A DNA stretch of 7,698 bases from Chloroflexota bacterium (lineage in GTDB: Bacteria > Chloroflexota > Dormibacteria > Dormibacterales > Dormibacteraceae), in assembly GCA_003446775.1 (NCBI GenBank), contig DMCH01000052.1, positions 1 to 7,698 of the forward strand, in the 5' to 3' direction. The position numbers and the translations under genes were made by a program. The notes below the pieces were generated by a model. The model was not told the origin of the DNA and ran no database searches. It saw only the letters and a program-made list of their open reading frames with translations. Shown piece after piece: positions 5,841 to 7,698 of this stretch (position 1 is the stretch's first letter; every line of letters begins with the position of its first letter).

Positions 5841-6820
5841 GCTGGATCACCGACGATTGGAGGCTGAAGCTGCTGGCGCTCGGCCTGGCGGTGCTGATGC
5901 TCGGCGCGGTCGCGTTCTCTCAGAACCCACCCACGTCCAAGACATTTACCAAGAACATCGACATCATCGGCGCCGGCCCGGCCGGGCTGATGGTGATCAA
6001 CCCGCCGACTAAGACGACAGTTACGGTGACCGGTCTCGCCGATACCATCAGCTCGGTCACGTCGAGCAGCGTGGTGGCGTCGATCGACGTGTCCAAAGCC
6101 ACGCCTGGCCCAAGCGTCAAGGTCAACCTAATCGTCAGATCGCTCGTTCTAGGCGTCACCGTGCAGAACCCCGTGCTCCCGGAGGCCCTCAACATCGATC
6201 AACGCGTCCCGGTGAAGCTGACCGTCGCCGTGCGCACGCCGAGGGTGACGCCAGGGTGGCAGATCACTAAGGCCGAGGCTCGCTGCCTCACCACGCCGTG
6301 CTCGGTCACGTTTGACGGCCCCGTGAGCTTGGAGAGCAAGCTCAAGGCCTATGCCGACTTCACGAGCCCCATCGAGAACAGCAGCTACGACGTCCTCACC
6401 CAGCCGGTCGTGCTGGAGCAGAACGGTGTCGCGCTCGACCTCGCCAAGCTCGCGACGACGATCGTGCCGCCGCCGACCCTGGACATCGCCACCGTCGCCA
6501 TCCACATCGAAGCCAAGACCGGCACCACAAGCCGGCAGGTTGTGCTCATCGATTCCCTGCCGGTCCACGCGCCGCCGACCTGTTATCGCGTGACCAATGT
6601 CGCGGTCGACCCGATCACGGTGGTGCTCACAGGCGCGCCCGACGTCCTGGCGAAGATCACGACTATCACGCTGCCTGGCCTCGACCTGAGCACGGCGACG
6701 TCGGACACCACGATCAAGGTCACCATCCCGTACCCGGACGGGGTGGGCGGCTCGGCCGGCACGGCCAGGGTGACCTATTCGATCTCGAAGAACCCCAACT
6801 GCGCCTCACCCTCACCCTGA
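5837..6820 (+). CDS. cdaR: YbbR-domain protein (CdaR-like)
   Basis: The 327-residue protein starts at GTG within GTGA overlapping the cdaA stop; a shorter product would lose the conserved N-terminus DDWRLKLLALGLAVLML. One membrane anchor at about 9-28 is followed by an extracytoplasmic region made of repeated YbbR units at about 40-105, 125-210 and 235-318. Repeat hallmarks include INPPTKTTVTVTG and CYRVTNVAVDPITVVLTG. CdaR in Firmicutes modulates CdaA through the membrane, and the strict gene coupling supports the same role here. Four cysteines (150, 155, 249, 322) lie in the exported part, with CLTTPC a close pair; a disulfide is possible. The tail PNCASPSP is low-complexity. Family assignment is firm; repeat borders are approximate. 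Confidence 0.9.
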   Translation: MSWITDDWRLKLLALGLAVLMLGAVAFSQNPPTSKTFTKNIDIIGAGPAGLMVINPPTKTTVTVTGLADTISSVTSSSVVASIDVSKATPGPSVKVNLIVRSLVLGVTVQNPVLPEALNIDQRVPVKLTVAVRTPRVTPGWQITKAEARCLTTPCSVTFDGPVSLESKLKAYADFTSPIENSSYDVLTQPVVLEQNGVALDLAKLATTIVPPPTLDIATVAIHIEAKTGTTSRQVVLIDSLPVHAPPTCYRVTNVAVDPITVVLTGAPDVLAKITTITLPGLDLSTATSDTTIKVTIPYPDGVGGSAGTARVTYSISKNPNCASPSP

Positions 6821-6904
6821 CGGGGAACATCCCGTAACCTGGGTCCGGTTCCAGGCGTTGAAGAAAAGGTCTAGAAACCCCGGGCTAGGAGTTACTGAAT
6901 AGAT
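6821..6904 (+). promoter_or_regulatory. Leader of glmS with small inverted repeats
   Basis: The 84-bp gap between ybbR and glmS holds three possible hairpins. ACGGG at 6820-6824 pairs with CCCGT at 6831-6835, CCTGG at 6838-6842 with CCAGG at 6851-6855, and CTAG at 6871-6874 with CTAG at 6885-6888. The last covers the first two bases of AGGAG at 6887-6891, the best ribosome binding site, although its 13-base distance to the ATG is long. TTGAAG at 6858-6863 resembles a -35 box but no good -10 follows at the right spacing. The region could hold a weak terminator for ybbR, a separate glmS promoter, or a structured leader. It is too short and lacks the features I would expect for the glmS ribozyme. 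Confidence 0.4.
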
Positions 6905-7698
6905 ATGTGCGGCATCATCGGCTACCTGGGCGACCGCGAGGCCACCCCGATCTTGATGGAGAGCCTCAAGCGCCTCGAATACCGGGGCTACGACTCGGCC
7001 GGCGTGGCCGTGCTGGAGCTCCCCAAGCCCGGCCAGCCGCTCCATACGAGCCTGACCAAGTCAGAAGCCAAGGTCGACACCCTGATCGAGAAGCTGCAGG
7101 CGAACATGCCGACCGGCCACCTCGGAATCGGCCACACGCGTTGGGCCACCCATGGCAAGCCGACCTACATCAACGCCCACCCGCACACCGACTGCCACGG
7201 CAAGATCTTCGTCGTCCATAACGGCATCATCGAAAACTTCGCCGAGCTCAAGGCCGAGCTCGAGGCGGCAGGCCACGAGTTCACGTCGGAGACGGACACC
7301 GAGGTCGTGCCCCACCTCATCGAGGCCAACTACAAGGGCGACTTTCTCGCGGCGGTTCGCGCAGCGCTCAAACGTATCCGTGGCGCATACGCCCTGGCGA
7401 TGTTCTCCACCGACGACCCTGAGCTGCTGATCGGCGCGAGGCTGAACGCGCCGCTGGTGGTCGGCCTGGGCGACCACGAGTACTACATCGCTTCGGATAT
7501 CACCGCGATCATCCCGTACACCAAGCGCGTCCTCGTCCTTGGCGAGGGCGAGGTCGCGGCGGTCACACCTCTTGGCGCTGAGGTCTCGACCCTCGACGGG
7601 ATCACGGTCAAGCCAAAGCTCATCCACGTCGACTGGGATGTGAGCCAGGCGCAGAAGGGCGGATTCGCGCACTTCATGCTCAAGGAGATTCACGAGAC
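6905..7698 (+). CDS. glmS: Glutamine--fructose-6-phosphate aminotransferase, 3' truncated by window
   Basis: The frame stays open to the window edge, giving 264 of the roughly 600 residues usual for the family. The enzyme makes glucosamine-6-phosphate from fructose-6-phosphate and glutamine, the first step towards UDP-GlcNAc, in the cytosol. The start is certain because the catalytic cysteine must be residue 2, exposed after methionine removal: MCGIIGY. Other glutaminase motifs are RLEYRGYDSAG (23-33), HTRWATHG (77-84), AHPHTDC (91-97), HNGIIEN (105-111) and SETDTE (128-133). GGFAHFMLKEIHE at 252-264 is the linker entering the first SIS isomerase domain, which lies beyond the window. A purF-type or asparagine synthase reading is excluded by this linker. 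It follows ybbR after 84 bp, where many Firmicutes have glmM. Nothing in the visible half is broken. Confidence 0.95.
   Translation, partial: MCGIIGYLGDREATPILMESLKRLEYRGYDSAGVAVLELPKPGQPLHTSLTKSEAKVDTLIEKLQANMPTGHLGIGHTRWATHGKPTYINAHPHTDCHGKIFVVHNGIIENFAELKAELEAAGHEFTSETDTEVVPHLIEANYKGDFLAAVRAALKRIRGAYALAMFSTDDPELLIGARLNAPLVVGLGDHEYYIASDITAIIPYTKRVLVLGEGEVAAVTPLGAEVSTLDGITVKPKLIHVDWDVSQAQKGGFAHFMLKEIHE

Noticed and set aside
5963..5995. IIGAGPAG in the YbbR protein as a flavin dinucleotide-binding motif
   Set aside because: It lies in an exported YbbR repeat where a similar Gly/Pro-rich turn is normal, and no Rossmann fold surrounds it.
6821..6904. glmS ribozyme
   Set aside because: The gap is only 84 bp and I see no ribozyme core; the known class is larger and largely found in Firmicutes.

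Overview
The window is ordinary-looking, gene-dense bacterial chromosome with high GC. Coding strands have strong GC bias at third codon positions, and most start sites carry Shine-Dalgarno motifs. I see no tRNA, rRNA, CRISPR array, insertion sequence or phage gene. The gene set (an F420-type luciferase-like oxidoreductase, a DUF1326 protein, a FAA1-type acyl-CoA ligase, and argF-cdaA-ybbR-glmS) suggests a high-GC Terrabacteria lineage. My best guess is Chloroflexota or Candidatus Dormibacterota. Most Actinobacteria make c-di-AMP with DisA rather than CdaA, which argues against them. The placement is inference and would need a protein phylogeny.

Layout. (1) 1-1196, plus strand: the 3' two-thirds of an LLM-class (F420-dependent type) oxidoreductase, then a DUF1326 protein whose Shine-Dalgarno overlaps the upstream stop codon; the two are almost certainly one transcript. 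(2) 1201-3350, minus strand: a long-chain acyl-CoA ligase transcribed first, then after about 95 bp a 55-residue ribbon-helix-helix protein that converges on the DUF1326 gene. The two convergent genes are only 4 bp apart, and both stop codons lie inside one GC-rich hairpin. (3) 3351-3421: a short divergent promoter region. (4) 3422-6820, plus strand: a two-TM protein with a PH-like tail, argF, cdaA and ybbR/cdaR. argF/cdaA overlap by ATGA and cdaA/ybbR by GTGA, so they are tightly coupled. (5) 6821-6904: an 84-bp leader with several small inverted repeats. (6) 6905-end: the 5' part of glmS, cut by the window edge.

How the genes work together. CdaA makes c-di-AMP at the membrane and the YbbR-domain protein is its extracytoplasmic partner. 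In Firmicutes this pair is followed by glmM, whose product makes the next intermediate after GlmS on the way to UDP-GlcNAc. Here glmS follows directly, so the link between c-di-AMP and cell-wall amino-sugar supply is kept but with a different gene, and an arginine-biosynthesis gene is coupled in front. I do not see a clearly new biological system. The most promising points are the argF-cdaA-ybbR-glmS arrangement, the LLM/DUF1326 pair with its five-cysteine cluster, the unknown PH-like membrane protein heading the argF operon, and the stop-codon hairpin.
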